Assembly: GCF_016907815.1 (NCBI RefSeq)
Contig: NZ_JAFBCQ010000001.1
Location: 1,302,001-1,366,000 of the forward strand
Direction of reading: 5' to 3'
Source of the DNA: Microbacterium aurum
GTDB taxonomy: Bacteria; Actinomycetota; Actinomycetes; Actinomycetales; Microbacteriaceae
Length of the DNA: 64,000 nucleotides
Part shown: in pieces, positions 17,796-26,724 of the stretch
How positions within the stretch are numbered: the first letter of the stretch is position 1
How the letters are laid out: each line of letters starts with the position of its first letter
Translations under genes and position numbers: made by a program
The notes under the pieces: generated by a model
The model's input: the letters and a program-made list of their open reading frames with translations, nothing else
The model's database searches: none
Told to the model about the DNA's origin: nothing

Positions 17796-19238
17796 ATGAC
17801 CTCACACGCACCCGCCGCGCCGTTCGTCTCCGCCGGAGCCGCTGACCGGACCATCTCGCGGCCCCTCATCCCGCGGGCTCGTGGCACGCGCCGCGCGCAG
17901 TGGAACATCGCGGCGACAGCCGTCATCTGGGCGACGAGTCTGTTCGTCGCGGCGCTGTGGGTCGCCGGCGGCGGCGTGCAGAGCCTGCTCGCCGGGGGAG
18001 GGGAGACGCTCACGACGCTCGGCCGCATCACGGGACTCGTCTCGGCCAATCTGCTCCTGTACCAGGTGCTCCTGATGGCGCGCGTGCCGCTGTTCGAGCG
18101 CGGCTTCGGCCGTGATGCCATCACGCGCATGCATCGCTGGGTCGGCTTCTGGTCGTTCTGGCTGCTCCTCGCGCACATCGTGCTGCTCGTCCTCGGCTAC
18201 GCCGTCACGGCGGGCGTGAACCCGCTCGCGCAGGCATGGGACTTCGTGTGGAACTACCCCGGGATGCTCCTCGCCACAGCGGGCACGGCACTTCTTGTGA
18301 TGATCGTCGCGACGAGCATCCGTCGCGCCCGTCGCCGCCTGCGCTACGAGTCCTGGCATCTGCTGCACCTCTACGGCTACCTCGGGGTCGGGCTCGCGAT
18401 CCCGCACATGCTGTGGACGGGTGCGGACTTCCTGACGTACCCGCTCGCGACCGTCTACTGGTGGACGCTGTGGGCGCTCGTCGCGGCATCCGTCATCGTC
18501 TTCCGCGTGGCCGCGCCGCTCTGGCGCTCGTGGCGTCACGACATCCGGGTGCACCAGGTGGTCCGCGACGGCACCTCGGGCGTCGTCGTGCGGATGCGGG
18601 GGCGGCGCCTGGAGCGGCTCGGTGCGCGCGGCGGACAGTTCTTCGTCTGGCGCTTCCTGGACGGTGCGGGGTGGACGCGCGGACATCCGCTGTCGCTCGC
18701 GACCGACCCGTCGCGCGGTGAACTGGTCGTCGCGGCCAAGATGGTCGGCGACGGCACCCAGCGGCTGGCCTCGCTGCGGCCCGGCACGCGAGTGCTCGTC
18801 GAGGGCCCGTTCGGCCACCTGACGGGAGACGTGCGCAAAGGGCGCAAGCTGCTGATGCTCGGGGCCGGAGCCGGCGTCTCCCCGCTGCTGTCGATCCTCG
18901 AGTCCGAGCCCTACGCCCCCGGCGAAGCGATCCTCGTGACGCGCGACCACACCGACGAGGATGCGCTACGCACGGATGCCGTCGCCGACCTCGTGCGACG
19001 TCGCGGCCTGCGGCACTTCCGGCTCATCGGCCCACGCCTCCCGGAAGGGTCGACCTGGCTCCCCGCCGCGCACGCCGACTGGCGCGGCGCGGACCTCATC
19101 CGCCACCTCGCGCCGGACCTCGAGGACTACGACGTGTTCGTGTGCGGTCCGCTGCCCTGGATGTCTGCGGTGCGCGCCGACCTCGACGCCGCAGGCATCC
19201 GAGCGGATCGCGTGCACACCGAAGCCTTCACCATCTGA
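17796..19238 (+). CDS. Ferric-reductase-like transmembrane flavohaem oxidoreductase
   Basis: A 480-residue electron-transfer protein. Residues about 40-240 hold six or seven helices with paired histidines suited to bind two haems (MHRWVGFWSFWLLLAHI and SWHLLHLYGYLGVGLAIPHM). The cytoplasmic C-terminal half is a ferredoxin-NADP reductase module: FAD motif HPLSLAT near 295, nucleotide motif GAGAGVSPLLS near 355 and the terminal CGPLPWM. It should carry electrons from NAD(P)H across the membrane. The gene is followed after 18 bp by an FMN-binding protein and an ApbE flavin transferase, indicating delivery to a covalently bound external flavin. Confidence 0.9.
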   Translation: MTSHAPAAPFVSAGAADRTISRPLIPRARGTRRAQWNIAATAVIWATSLFVAALWVAGGGVQSLLAGGGETLTTLGRITGLVSANLLLYQVLLMARVPLFERGFGRDAITRMHRWVGFWSFWLLLAHIVLLVLGYAVTAGVNPLAQAWDFVWNYPGMLLATAGTALLVMIVATSIRRARRRLRYESWHLLHLYGYLGVGLAIPHMLWTGADFLTYPLATVYWWTLWALVAASVIVFRVAAPLWRSWRHDIRVHQVVRDGTSGVVVRMRGRRLERLGARGGQFFVWRFLDGAGWTRGHPLSLATDPSRGELVVAAKMVGDGTQRLASLRPGTRVLVEGPFGHLTGDVRKGRKLLMLGAGAGVSPLLSILESEPYAPGEAILVTRDHTDEDALRTDAVADLVRRRGLRHFRLIGPRLPEGSTWLPAAHADWRGADLIRHLAPDLEDYDVFVCGPLPWMSAVRADLDAAGIRADRVHTEAFTI

Positions 19239-19256
19239 CGCCGACAGGAGAAGACC

Positions 19257-19820
19257 ATGAAGAAGATCGCCTACGGCATCCTTGCGACCCTCAGCGGGCT
19301 CGTCCTGCTGTTCAGCTACCGCACCTCGCTCGGTGAAGCCGTCGTGGCGTCGCCGGCGTCGGACGGCGCCTCGACGGCCGTCGACTCGGCCGCCGCCACG
19401 ACGTCGGGCGCGTCGTCCGCCACGAGCACACCGAGCGAGTCGAGCACGCCGAGCGCCACGAGCACGCCGAGCGCCACGAGCACGCCGAGCGCCACGAGCA
19501 CGCCGACCGAGTCGAACACGTCGGCGTCCACCTCGGCGCTCGCCGATGGCACGTACACGGGATCGGCCGTGAACACCCGCTACGGTCCGGTGCAGGTGCA
19601 GATCACCGTGAGCGGCGGCCTCATCACCGATGTGCAGGCCGTGGACTACCCCGACGGCAACGGGCGCGACCGACAGATCAACGCGCGGGCGATCCCCATC
19701 CTCGTGTCCGAGACCCTCGACGCGCAGTCCGCCGAGATCGACTTCGTGTCGGGGGCGACGTACACGAGCGACGGCTATCAGCAGTCGCTGCAGTCCGCAC
19801 TCGACGAGGCCGCGGCATGA
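19257..19820 (+). CDS. Exported FMN-binding domain protein with flavinylation motif
   Basis: A 187-residue protein with an N-terminal membrane anchor or signal (ILATLSGLVLLFSYR), a Ser/Thr/Pro/Ala-rich linker and a C-terminal FMN_bind domain (about 98-187). DFVSGATYTS near 161-170 matches the ApbE acceptor consensus, in which the Thr of SGAT receives FMN covalently. It would carry electrons outside the membrane from the reductase encoded upstream. The linker contains SATSTP units encoded by 18-bp repeats. AGGAG eight bases before ATG supports the start. Confidence 0.9.
   Translation: MKKIAYGILATLSGLVLLFSYRTSLGEAVVASPASDGASTAVDSAAATTSGASSATSTPSESSTPSATSTPSATSTPSATSTPTESNTSASTSALADGTYTGSAVNTRYGPVQVQITVSGGLITDVQAVDYPDGNGRDRQINARAIPILVSETLDAQSAEIDFVSGATYTSDGYQQSLQSALDEAAA
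19433..19504. repeat. Four in-frame 18-bp repeats in the FMN-protein linker
   Basis: Three identical units GAGCGCCACGAGCACGCC at 19451-19468, 19469-19486 and 19487-19504, preceded by a variant unit at 19433-19450. Each adds six residues (SATSTP) to a wall-spanning type linker, so length variation between strains is likely. Confidence 0.9.
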
Positions 19821-20599
19821 CCGGGCGCCGCGTCTGGACCGTGCCCTGCATGGGGACGGTGTTCAGCGTCCACCTGACCGGTCGTGTCGACGCCGTGACG
19901 GCGGATGCCGCGGTCGCGGGTTTCGCCGCCGAGATCGCCGACATCGAGCGCGTGTTCTCGCCGTTCCAGGATGACTCCGATGTCTCCCGCATCCGTCGCG
20001 GTGCCCTCAGCCTCGAGCGGGCGGACCCGCGCGTGCGCGAGGTCGCGGCCGCGTGCGAGGTGGCCCGCGAGGTGACGGAGGGGCGGTTCAGCGGAGCGTG
20101 GCGCGGCGGCTTCGATCCGACGGGGTACGTGAAGGGATGGGCCGTGGACCGCGCGGGCGCCCGCCACCTCGAGCCGCTGCTGCAGGATGCGGGTGCCGCG
20201 GCGGTCGGTGTGGGGGCGGGGGGCGACGTCCGGGTCTGGACGGCGCCCGAGTCGACCTGGTCGTGGCGCATCGGCATCGCCGACCCGCACCACCCGGGGG
20301 CGGTGCTGGCCACGATGGAGGTCAGAGACGGCGCGGTCGCGACGTCGGGCTCAGCCGAGCGCGGCGCGCACATCGTCGACGCACGGACAGGCCTGCCCGC
20401 GGTCGGCGTCCGCAGTGCCACGGTCGTCGCCGCCGACCTCGCCACCGCGGATGTCTGGGCGACGGCGGGCGTCGTCGCCGGAATGGCGGATGTGTCCTGG
20501 ATCGGCGCACCGGGCATCACCGCCGGAATGCTCGTCGCCGAAGACGCCACGGTGCGGCGCTGGACGCACGGCGTCGAGGTATCGATGATCGCCGCGTGA
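19817..20599 (+). CDS. apbE: FAD:protein FMN transferase (ApbE family)
   Basis: A 260-residue member of the ApbE family, which splits FAD and attaches FMN to Thr/Ser of target proteins using Mg2+. Visible: CMGTVFSVH near residue 12, GWAVDRAG near 112, GVGAGGDVRVW near 132 (usual AGGDV) and HIVDARTGLPAVG near 183 (usual HI.DPRTG; the proline is Ala here). No signal peptide is evident. ATG overlaps the FMN-binding gene stop (ATGA at 19817), so the acceptor and its modifying enzyme are coupled. Confidence 0.92.
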   Translation: MTGRRVWTVPCMGTVFSVHLTGRVDAVTADAAVAGFAAEIADIERVFSPFQDDSDVSRIRRGALSLERADPRVREVAAACEVAREVTEGRFSGAWRGGFDPTGYVKGWAVDRAGARHLEPLLQDAGAAAVGVGAGGDVRVWTAPESTWSWRIGIADPHHPGAVLATMEVRDGAVATSGSAERGAHIVDARTGLPAVGVRSATVVAADLATADVWATAGVVAGMADVSWIGAPGITAGMLVAEDATVRRWTHGVEVSMIAA

Positions 20600-20611
20600 C
20601 CTCGAGTGCCG

Positions 20612-21577
20612 TCACGCCCTCGGAAGCGTCAGGAGGAAGGTCGACCCCGCGGGGGAGGAGTGCTCGATGGTGACCGACCCGCCGGCTGCGACGGCGGCCT
20701 CCCGGACCAGGGCAAGCCCCAGACCGAAGCCGCGGCGGCGGCCCGCTTCGGGCCCCCTCGCGAAGCGGTCGAAGATGCGCTCCCGGTCGGCGTCGCTCAC
20801 GCCGGTGCCCGCGTCGGAGACCCGGATCAGCACGTCCCGCGTGTCGGTCTCCGAACCGAGGGTCACGGTCGATCCAGCCGGCGCATGCTGGATGGCGTTG
20901 TCGAGGAGGGCGACGCAGACCCGCGTGAGCGTCGTCGGTGCCATCGGCACCGCCATCGTGCCGCCCGCCTCCACCGCGAGCTGCACGTCGGCCGCCTCCG
21001 CGAGCGGCGTCACCGTGCGCACCGCGGCGTCGAACGCCGCGACGACCTCGCCCACGTCACCCCTGGCTGCCCCTTCCGCGGCGAGGAGCATGTCGGTGAG
21101 GACGTCGTCGAGGACATCCACGTCGGTGCGCAGCGCCGAGATCGTGGGCTCGACCGGATCGCCGCGCTCGTAGCGTCGCTGCAGCGTCTGCACCCGCGCC
21201 GAGAGTGCCGTCAGCGGTGTGCGCATCTCGTGACTCGCGTCGGCGACGAACGCGCGCTGCAGGCCGAGCGCATCGGCCAGCGGGCGCACGGAGCGACGCG
21301 CGGCGAGCCAGGCGATGGCGGCCAGGAGCACGACCCCGATCGCGCCGAGGGCGATCACCCAGGGCAGGATCCCGTCGAGGTCGACAACGATGCGGTCGCC
21401 GTCGAGGCCCGGATGCCTCGTGCCGCCGTGGTGATCGTCCGGGCGGGCCGTGAGCAGCAGCACCGCGACGAGGATGCCGACGCCTGCGGTGATCACGACG
21501 GCGGCGCCGATGGCGACGAAGACGCCCACTCGCCGTGCCGCAGTGCGGATCCGAGCCTCGTCCGGCGCCGTGCTCAT
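20612..21577 (-). CDS. Sensor histidine kinase, EnvZ/OmpR type
   Basis: A 321-residue kinase with two helices near residues 15-37 and 65-88 flanking a short external loop with a His/Asp-rich stretch (PDDHHGG), then H-box ASHEMRTPLTAL near 120, N-box LLDNAIQHAP, and GFGLGLALV in the ATP lid. ATG at 21577 overlaps the response-regulator stop (ATGA on the minus strand); longer in-frame readings upstream only shadow the regulator gene. The acidic, His-containing loop could bind a metal, which would fit the neighbouring reductase and VIT genes, but this is conjecture. Its 3' end is 12 bp from apbE. Confidence 0.9.
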   Translation of the reverse strand: MSTAPDEARIRTAARRVGVFVAIGAAVVITAGVGILVAVLLLTARPDDHHGGTRHPGLDGDRIVVDLDGILPWVIALGAIGVVLLAAIAWLAARRSVRPLADALGLQRAFVADASHEMRTPLTALSARVQTLQRRYERGDPVEPTISALRTDVDVLDDVLTDMLLAAEGAARGDVGEVVAAFDAAVRTVTPLAEAADVQLAVEAGGTMAVPMAPTTLTRVCVALLDNAIQHAPAGSTVTLGSETDTRDVLIRVSDAGTGVSDADRERIFDRFARGPEAGRRRGFGLGLALVREAAVAAGGSVTIEHSSPAGSTFLLTLPRA

Positions 21578-22251
21578 CGGGCCGCCGCCGCACGATAGCC
21601 GACCCCGCGAACGGTCTCGATCGTGTCGGGCGAGGTCTTGCGTCGCACGTAATGGACATAGGTGTCGACGGAGCTGAGGGCGTCGTCCGAGTCGAACACG
21701 GCACGCAGGATCTCTTCGCGGCTGAAGACGTGGTCGGGACTCTCCGACAGCAGCGCCAGCAGGCGCGTCTCCGTCGGCGTCAGCGCGACCCGCTCGCCCC
21801 CGGGGCCGTAGGCAGCCGAGGCATCCGGCAGGAAGACCCACTCGCCGAGCGAGCGACGTCGCCCGTCCAGACGGTGCCCCCGGACAAGGGCGCGCAGCCG
21901 CGCGAGCAGTTCGTCGAAGTCGAACGGCTTGACGAGGTAGTCGTTCGCTCCGGCATCCAGACCCTCGACGCGGTCCGCGACGGCGCCGAGAGCCGTGAGC
22001 AGCAGGATCGGTGTCGTGATGTGCGCGGTGCGCACGGCCTCGACGAGCGCGATGCCGTCCAAGTCCGGCAGGCGACGGTCGATGACCATCACGTCGAATC
22101 GCTCGGCCAGGGCACGCGCGAGCGCATCGCGCCCGCCGACGACGTGCACGACGTCGTAGACCTCGTCGAGGACGTCGGAGGTCATCACCGCGATCTCGGC
22201 GTCGTCCTCGACGTAGAGGACCCGCGCCCGCGGCAGAGCCTGCACAGCCAC
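21574..22251 (-). CDS. OmpR/PhoB-type response regulator
   Basis: A 225-residue regulator: receiver with acidic VEDDAE near residue 12, phosphoacceptor in MVIDRRLPDLDG, and LVKPFDFDEL; then a winged helix ending SSVDTYVHYVRRKTSPDTIE and VRGVGYR. The GTG at 22251 is chosen because AAGAGGA lies six bases upstream on the minus strand; other starts up to 22314 add residues outside the family. First gene of the pair with the kinase. Confidence 0.9.
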   Translation of the reverse strand: MAVQALPRARVLYVEDDAEIAVMTSDVLDEVYDVVHVVGGRDALARALAERFDVMVIDRRLPDLDGIALVEAVRTAHITTPILLLTALGAVADRVEGLDAGANDYLVKPFDFDELLARLRALVRGHRLDGRRRSLGEWVFLPDASAAYGPGGERVALTPTETRLLALLSESPDHVFSREEILRAVFDSDDALSSVDTYVHYVRRKTSPDTIETVRGVGYRAAAAR

Positions 22252-22342
22252 ATCCACTCCTCTTCTCGACGCGTGCGCGTCGCTCAAGCCACTATCCACC
22301 CATGCGCGCGCCAAGACGGCGCCAAGAGTTCACCCGGGCCGC

Positions 22343-23884
22343 TCACGCGGCCGCGACGAGTGCGGCCCACAACTCCGCTCGCGCCGGGAACGACGTCAGG
22401 TCGACGGCCAGAAGCTGCTGCGCCTGCGCGATCCGCGCGCGGACGGTGTGGCGGTGCACGCCGAGGGCCTGCGCGGCCTCGTCGATGCGGGCATCGTGCT
22501 CGAGCCACGTGCGGACGGTCGCGGTGAGCGTGGTGCCGTGCTGGTCGTCGTGCTCGCGCAGCGGCGCGAGGCGGCGGTCGGCGAGTGCGCGCGCGTGGAG
22601 TGTGTCGAGGGCGGCGAGCACGCCGCCGCCGGTCGTGTCTGCGAAGGGCATGACGGTGCCGGATGCCGCGCGTCGCGCCGCCGCGATCGCCTGTGTATGG
22701 GCGCGCGAGAACGCGGGGTAGTCGGTCAGATCGGACGCGCCGACGGCGGCATTGAAGAGCGTCGCGAGCTGCGGGAGCGTGTCGCCGTCGCCCCCCGGGA
22801 TGACGACGACGAGCCCGTCGGAGCTGCGTCCGTAGAAGAGCGCGCCGCGGCGCTCGGCGACGCGCAGCTCGAGCCAGTCGGCCGCGGCATCCGCCCGTGC
22901 TGCCGCCACGACGGCGACCGCCACCACGACGGGCGCCGTCGGCAGAGCGCCCCACAGCTCGCGCGAGACGCGACGCGCGAGCGTCGGATCATTCGAGAGC
23001 AGCGCATGCAGCAGGCCCGTCCGCAGCGCCCTGCGTGCGCGATCGAGGCCGACGTTCTGCTCGAGGGCGAGCCCCGCCATCGCGATGACGGAGGTGACGA
23101 CGCTGCGTCCCTCGAGGTCGAGTTCGGCGCCGACGATCGCGAGGAGCCCCCGCAGGTGGCCGCCGCGGCCGAGGGTCTGCAGCGTCACCCGGTGCCCAGC
23201 GATCTCCAGGGTCGACGCCGCCCGCGCGCCGCGGCGCAGCACGGCGCCGGCCTCCGCCGCGAGGGCGTCGGCGATGGCGCCGTCGGGGGCGGGGTCGGGC
23301 GCTGCGTGTGTCGGGCGGCCGGTCGCGTCGTACAGTCCCACCCAGGCGTCCAGCTGCCGGGCGAGCTCGGCGACCGTCGCGGCGAGCCCGTCGGGGCGGA
23401 GCGCGGCGAGCGAGATCGCGCGCTGCGCCGCCAGCGCCCACGTCCGCCGCGCGTACGCCTGCGCGGCGATCGCCTCGGCGTTCGCGCGGGCGAGGGCGAT
23501 GAAGGGTGTGCGGTACGGGACCTCGAACAGCGGCATCCCCTGGTCGCGGCATGCCTCCGCGAGGGCGGGCGGGATGCCGTCGCGCACCACCTCGGTGCCG
23601 AAACCCAGGCCGCGGACGCCGCGGGTACGCAGCCGGGCGACGTAGGCGCTGTACTCCACGGAATCGCCGTCGATGCCGCTCAGCGACGCGAACTGCGTGC
23701 CGGTCGTCAGGAGCAGCAGGTCGTCGGCGAGGAAGGGCGTCGGGTCGGCGAGGTCGGAGCTGTGCACCCAGCGCAGCGGAGCATCCAGCGCGTCGGCCGG
23801 CAGCGCCGCCTCGTCGGACGCCAGGCGCAGGTCGAGGTCGCGGCGCGCGAGCAGGGCGCGGAGCGTGGGCTGGGGATCCGTCAT
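22343..23884 (-). CDS. PucR-family transcriptional regulator
   Basis: A 513-residue regulator with an N-terminal PucR domain (from LRALLARRDLDLRL), a central GGDEF-like/CdaR region and a C-terminal helix-turn-helix near 460-505 (ARIDEAAQALGVHRHTVRAR). Members control purine, GABA or polyamine catabolism. It is divergent from gabT with 100 bp between starts, so it most likely controls the GABA/putrescine operon. ATG at 23884 begins the conserved domain. Confidence 0.88.
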   Translation of the reverse strand: MTDPQPTLRALLARRDLDLRLASDEAALPADALDAPLRWVHSSDLADPTPFLADDLLLLTTGTQFASLSGIDGDSVEYSAYVARLRTRGVRGLGFGTEVVRDGIPPALAEACRDQGMPLFEVPYRTPFIALARANAEAIAAQAYARRTWALAAQRAISLAALRPDGLAATVAELARQLDAWVGLYDATGRPTHAAPDPAPDGAIADALAAEAGAVLRRGARAASTLEIAGHRVTLQTLGRGGHLRGLLAIVGAELDLEGRSVVTSVIAMAGLALEQNVGLDRARRALRTGLLHALLSNDPTLARRVSRELWGALPTAPVVVAVAVVAAARADAAADWLELRVAERRGALFYGRSSDGLVVVIPGGDGDTLPQLATLFNAAVGASDLTDYPAFSRAHTQAIAAARRAASGTVMPFADTTGGGVLAALDTLHARALADRRLAPLREHDDQHGTTLTATVRTWLEHDARIDEAAQALGVHRHTVRARIAQAQQLLAVDLTSFPARAELWAALVAAA

Positions 23885-23903
23885 CGCACCCTCTCGGTCC
23901 GGC

Positions 23904-23940
23904 TGTACACGGCGTATGCCGCCGTGCTGAGAATGTACAC
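23904..23940. promoter_or_regulatory. Direct TGTACAC repeats in the pucR-gabT intergenic region
   Basis: TGTACAC occurs at 23904-23910 and 23934-23940, exactly 30 bp apart (about three helical turns), with an imperfect palindrome CGGCGTATGCCG between. The core TGTACA is itself palindromic. Candidate binding site of the divergent PucR regulator; function inferred from position only. Confidence 0.45.
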
Positions 23941-23984
23941 CGCGGCGGGTGCTCGCCCGGCATCCGCCGACGTACGCTCGCGCC

Positions 23985-25334
23985 ATGAGCATGACTGACA
24001 GCACCGTCCTGGGCGGCCCGACCCTGGCGCAGGAGCGCCGCATCGTCACGACCATCCCGGGCCCGCGCTCGCAGGAACTGCTCGACCGCAAGTCGGCCGC
24101 CGTGGCGTCGGGCGTCGCGCACACCGTGCCGATCGAGGCCGTGGCCGCTGGCGGTGGCGTCGTCGTGGATGCCGACGGCAACTCCCTCATCGACCTCGGC
24201 AGCGGCATCGCCGTCACGAGCGTCGGCAACGCCCACCCGGCCGTCGTCGCGGCCGTGCAGGCGGCCGTCGCGCAGATGACCCACACCTGCTTCATGATCT
24301 CGCCGTACGCGTCATATGTCGCCGTCGCCGAGAGGCTCAACCGCCTGACGCCGGGCGACCACGCCAAGAAGTCGGCGCTGTTCAACTCCGGCGCCGAGGC
24401 CGTCGAGAACGCCGTCAAGATCGCGCGCAAGTACACCGGGCGTCAGGCCGTCGTCGCGTTCGATCACGCCTATCACGGCCGCACGAACCTCACGATGGCC
24501 CTCACGGCCAAGTCGATGCCGTACAAGAGCGGCTTCGGCCCCTTCGCCTCCGAGGTGTACCGCGCACCGGCGTCGTACCCGTTCCGCGACGGCCGGAGCG
24601 GGGCGGATGCCGCGGCCCAGGCGATCTCGCTCATCGAGAAGCAGATCGGGGCCGACAATCTCGCCGCCGTCATCATCGAGCCGATCCAGGGCGAGGGCGG
24701 GTTCATCGTCCCGGCCGACGGGTTCCTTTCCGCGATCGTCGACTGGTGCCGCGCGAACGGCGTCGTCTTCATCGCCGACGAGGTGCAGACCGGTTTCGCC
24801 CGGACCGGCGCGATGTTCGCGAGCGAGCTGTTCGGCATCGTGCCGGATCTGATCACCACGGCCAAGGGCATCGCGGGGGGGATGCCCTTGGCGGCGGTCA
24901 CCGGTCGCGCCGAGATCATGGACGCGACCCACGGCGGCGGGCTCGGCGGCACGTACGGGGGCAATCCCGTGGCGTGCGCGGCGGCGATCGCGGCGATCGA
25001 CGCCTTCGAGAACGACGGCCTCATCGACCGGGCGCGGGAGATCGGGGGGATCCTCCGCGCCCGGCTCGAGTCGCTGCAGGCCGCCGATCCCCGCATCGGC
25101 GAGGTCCGGGGGCGCGGCGCGATGATCGCGGTCGAGTTCGTCGACCCCGCCACGAAGGCCCCCGACGCGGCCCTCACGGCCGCCGTCGCCAAGGCGGCGA
25201 TCGCCGACGGCGTCATCGTGCTGACCTGCGGCACGTACGGCAACGTCATCCGCTTCCTGCCGCCGCTGACGATCGGCGCCGAGCTCCTGCACGAGGGACT
25301 CGACGTCGTCGCCGCCGCCCTCGCCGCCCACTGA
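23985..25334 (+). CDS. gabT: 4-aminobutyrate aminotransferase
   Basis: A 449-residue class III aminotransferase converting GABA and 2-oxoglutarate to succinate semialdehyde and glutamate. Seen: FNSGAEAVENAVKIARK near 130, DEVQTGFARTG near 263 with the PLP aspartate, TTAKGIAGGMPLA near 290 with the Schiff-base lysine, and GTYGGNPVACAAA. TACGCT at 23973-23978 ends six bases before ATG 23985 (leaderless); ATG 23991 is an alternative. First gene of a seven-gene catabolic run. Confidence 0.95.
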   Translation: MSMTDSTVLGGPTLAQERRIVTTIPGPRSQELLDRKSAAVASGVAHTVPIEAVAAGGGVVVDADGNSLIDLGSGIAVTSVGNAHPAVVAAVQAAVAQMTHTCFMISPYASYVAVAERLNRLTPGDHAKKSALFNSGAEAVENAVKIARKYTGRQAVVAFDHAYHGRTNLTMALTAKSMPYKSGFGPFASEVYRAPASYPFRDGRSGADAAAQAISLIEKQIGADNLAAVIIEPIQGEGGFIVPADGFLSAIVDWCRANGVVFIADEVQTGFARTGAMFASELFGIVPDLITTAKGIAGGMPLAAVTGRAEIMDATHGGGLGGTYGGNPVACAAAIAAIDAFENDGLIDRAREIGGILRARLESLQAADPRIGEVRGRGAMIAVEFVDPATKAPDAALTAAVAKAAIADGVIVLTCGTYGNVIRFLPPLTIGAELLHEGLDVVAAALAAH

Positions 25335-25365
25335 CCCGCCGACATCGGCACCACGAAGGAGTGAC

Positions 25366-26724
25366 ATGACCGAGATCACCAGAGACGTCGTCATCGTCGG
25401 GGCGGGAGCCGCCGGCCTCACCGCGGCGAACCAGCTCAAGAAGGCCGGCCTGTCGGTGGCCGTGCTCGAGGCGCGCGATCGCGTCGGCGGCCGGCTGTGG
25501 ACCGACACGATCGAGGGGGCGATGCTCGAGATCGGCGGGCAGTGGGTCTCGCCCGACCAGGACGCGCTGAAGGAGACGATCGCGGAGCTCGGGCTCGAGA
25601 CCTTCGACCGCTACCGCGACGGCGACAGCGTGTACGTCGGACCCGACGGGGTCGCGCACCGTTTCACCGGCGAGATGTTCCCGGTGAGCCCCGACACCGA
25701 GCGCATCATCGCCGAGGTCACCGAGCGGCTCGACGCGATGGTCGCCGAGATCGACCCCGACCGCCCGTGGGCCCACCCCCGTGCCGCGGAGTGGGACACG
25801 ATCTCGTGGGACGCGTGGCTGCACCAGCAGACCGACGACGACGAGGCGATCCGAAACCTGGCGTTCCCGACCGGGTCGGCCATGCTCACCAAGCCCACCC
25901 ATGCGTTCTCGCTGCTGCAGTCGCTGCTGATGGCGGCATCCGCCGGCAGTTATTCGAACCTCGTCGACGCGGACTTCATCCTCGACAAGCGCGTCGTGGG
26001 CGGTCTGCAGCAGGTGCCGCTCCTGCTCGCAGAGCGCCTCGGCGACGACGTGTACCTCGGGCAGGCGGTGCGCACCCTCGAGTACACGGATGCCGGGGTC
26101 ACGGCGATCGCGGACCGCATGACGGTCCGCGCCCGCCGCGCCGTCCTCGCGCTCGCGCCGGTGCTGTACCACCGCATCTCCTTCGTGCCGCCGATGCCGC
26201 GCCTGCAGCACCAGATGCACCAGCACCTCTCGATGGGCTTCGTCATCAAGGTCCACGCCGTCTACGAGACGCCGTTCTGGCGCGCGCAGGGCCTGTCGGG
26301 CACCGCCTTCAGCCCGTACGAGATCTCGCACGAGGCGTATGACAACACCAACCACGGCGACGAGCGCGGCACGCTCGTCGGGTTCGTCTCCGACCGGCTC
26401 GCCGACGATCTGTTCCGCGTCAGCGCCGCCGAGCGCAGGGAGCGGATCCTCACGTCGCTCAGCCACTACTACGGCCCCGAGGCCATGAACCCGGTCGTGT
26501 ACTACGAGAGCGACTGGGGGAGCGAGGAGTGGACGCGCGGTGCGTACGCGGCATCCTTCGATCTCGGCGGACTGCACCGCTACGGCGCCGACCTGCGCAC
26601 GCCCGTCGGACCCATCCGCTTCGCCTGCAGCGACCTCGCCGGTGCCGGCTATCAGCACGTGGACGGCGCCATCCGCATGGGACGTCTCGTGGCGGAGCAG
26701 ATCATCGAGGAGATCCACGCATGA
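25366..26724 (+). CDS. Flavin monoamine oxidase, putrescine-oxidase-like
   Basis: A 452-residue FAD amine oxidase: dinucleotide motif VIVGAGAAGLTAA at 8-20, GGRLWTD, EIGGQWVSPDQD near 52, and the C-terminal FAD motif FACSDLAGAGYQHVDGAIRMG. Length and sequence style match actinobacterial putrescine oxidases, which form 4-aminobutanal, H2O2 and ammonia. Position between gabT and two aldehyde dehydrogenases supports that substrate; a tyramine or other primary amine remains possible. AAGGAG precedes the ATG. Confidence 0.88.
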   Translation: MTEITRDVVIVGAGAAGLTAANQLKKAGLSVAVLEARDRVGGRLWTDTIEGAMLEIGGQWVSPDQDALKETIAELGLETFDRYRDGDSVYVGPDGVAHRFTGEMFPVSPDTERIIAEVTERLDAMVAEIDPDRPWAHPRAAEWDTISWDAWLHQQTDDDEAIRNLAFPTGSAMLTKPTHAFSLLQSLLMAASAGSYSNLVDADFILDKRVVGGLQQVPLLLAERLGDDVYLGQAVRTLEYTDAGVTAIADRMTVRARRAVLALAPVLYHRISFVPPMPRLQHQMHQHLSMGFVIKVHAVYETPFWRAQGLSGTAFSPYEISHEAYDNTNHGDERGTLVGFVSDRLADDLFRVSAAERRERILTSLSHYYGPEAMNPVVYYESDWGSEEWTRGAYAASFDLGGLHRYGADLRTPVGPIRFACSDLAGAGYQHVDGAIRMGRLVAEQIIEEIHA

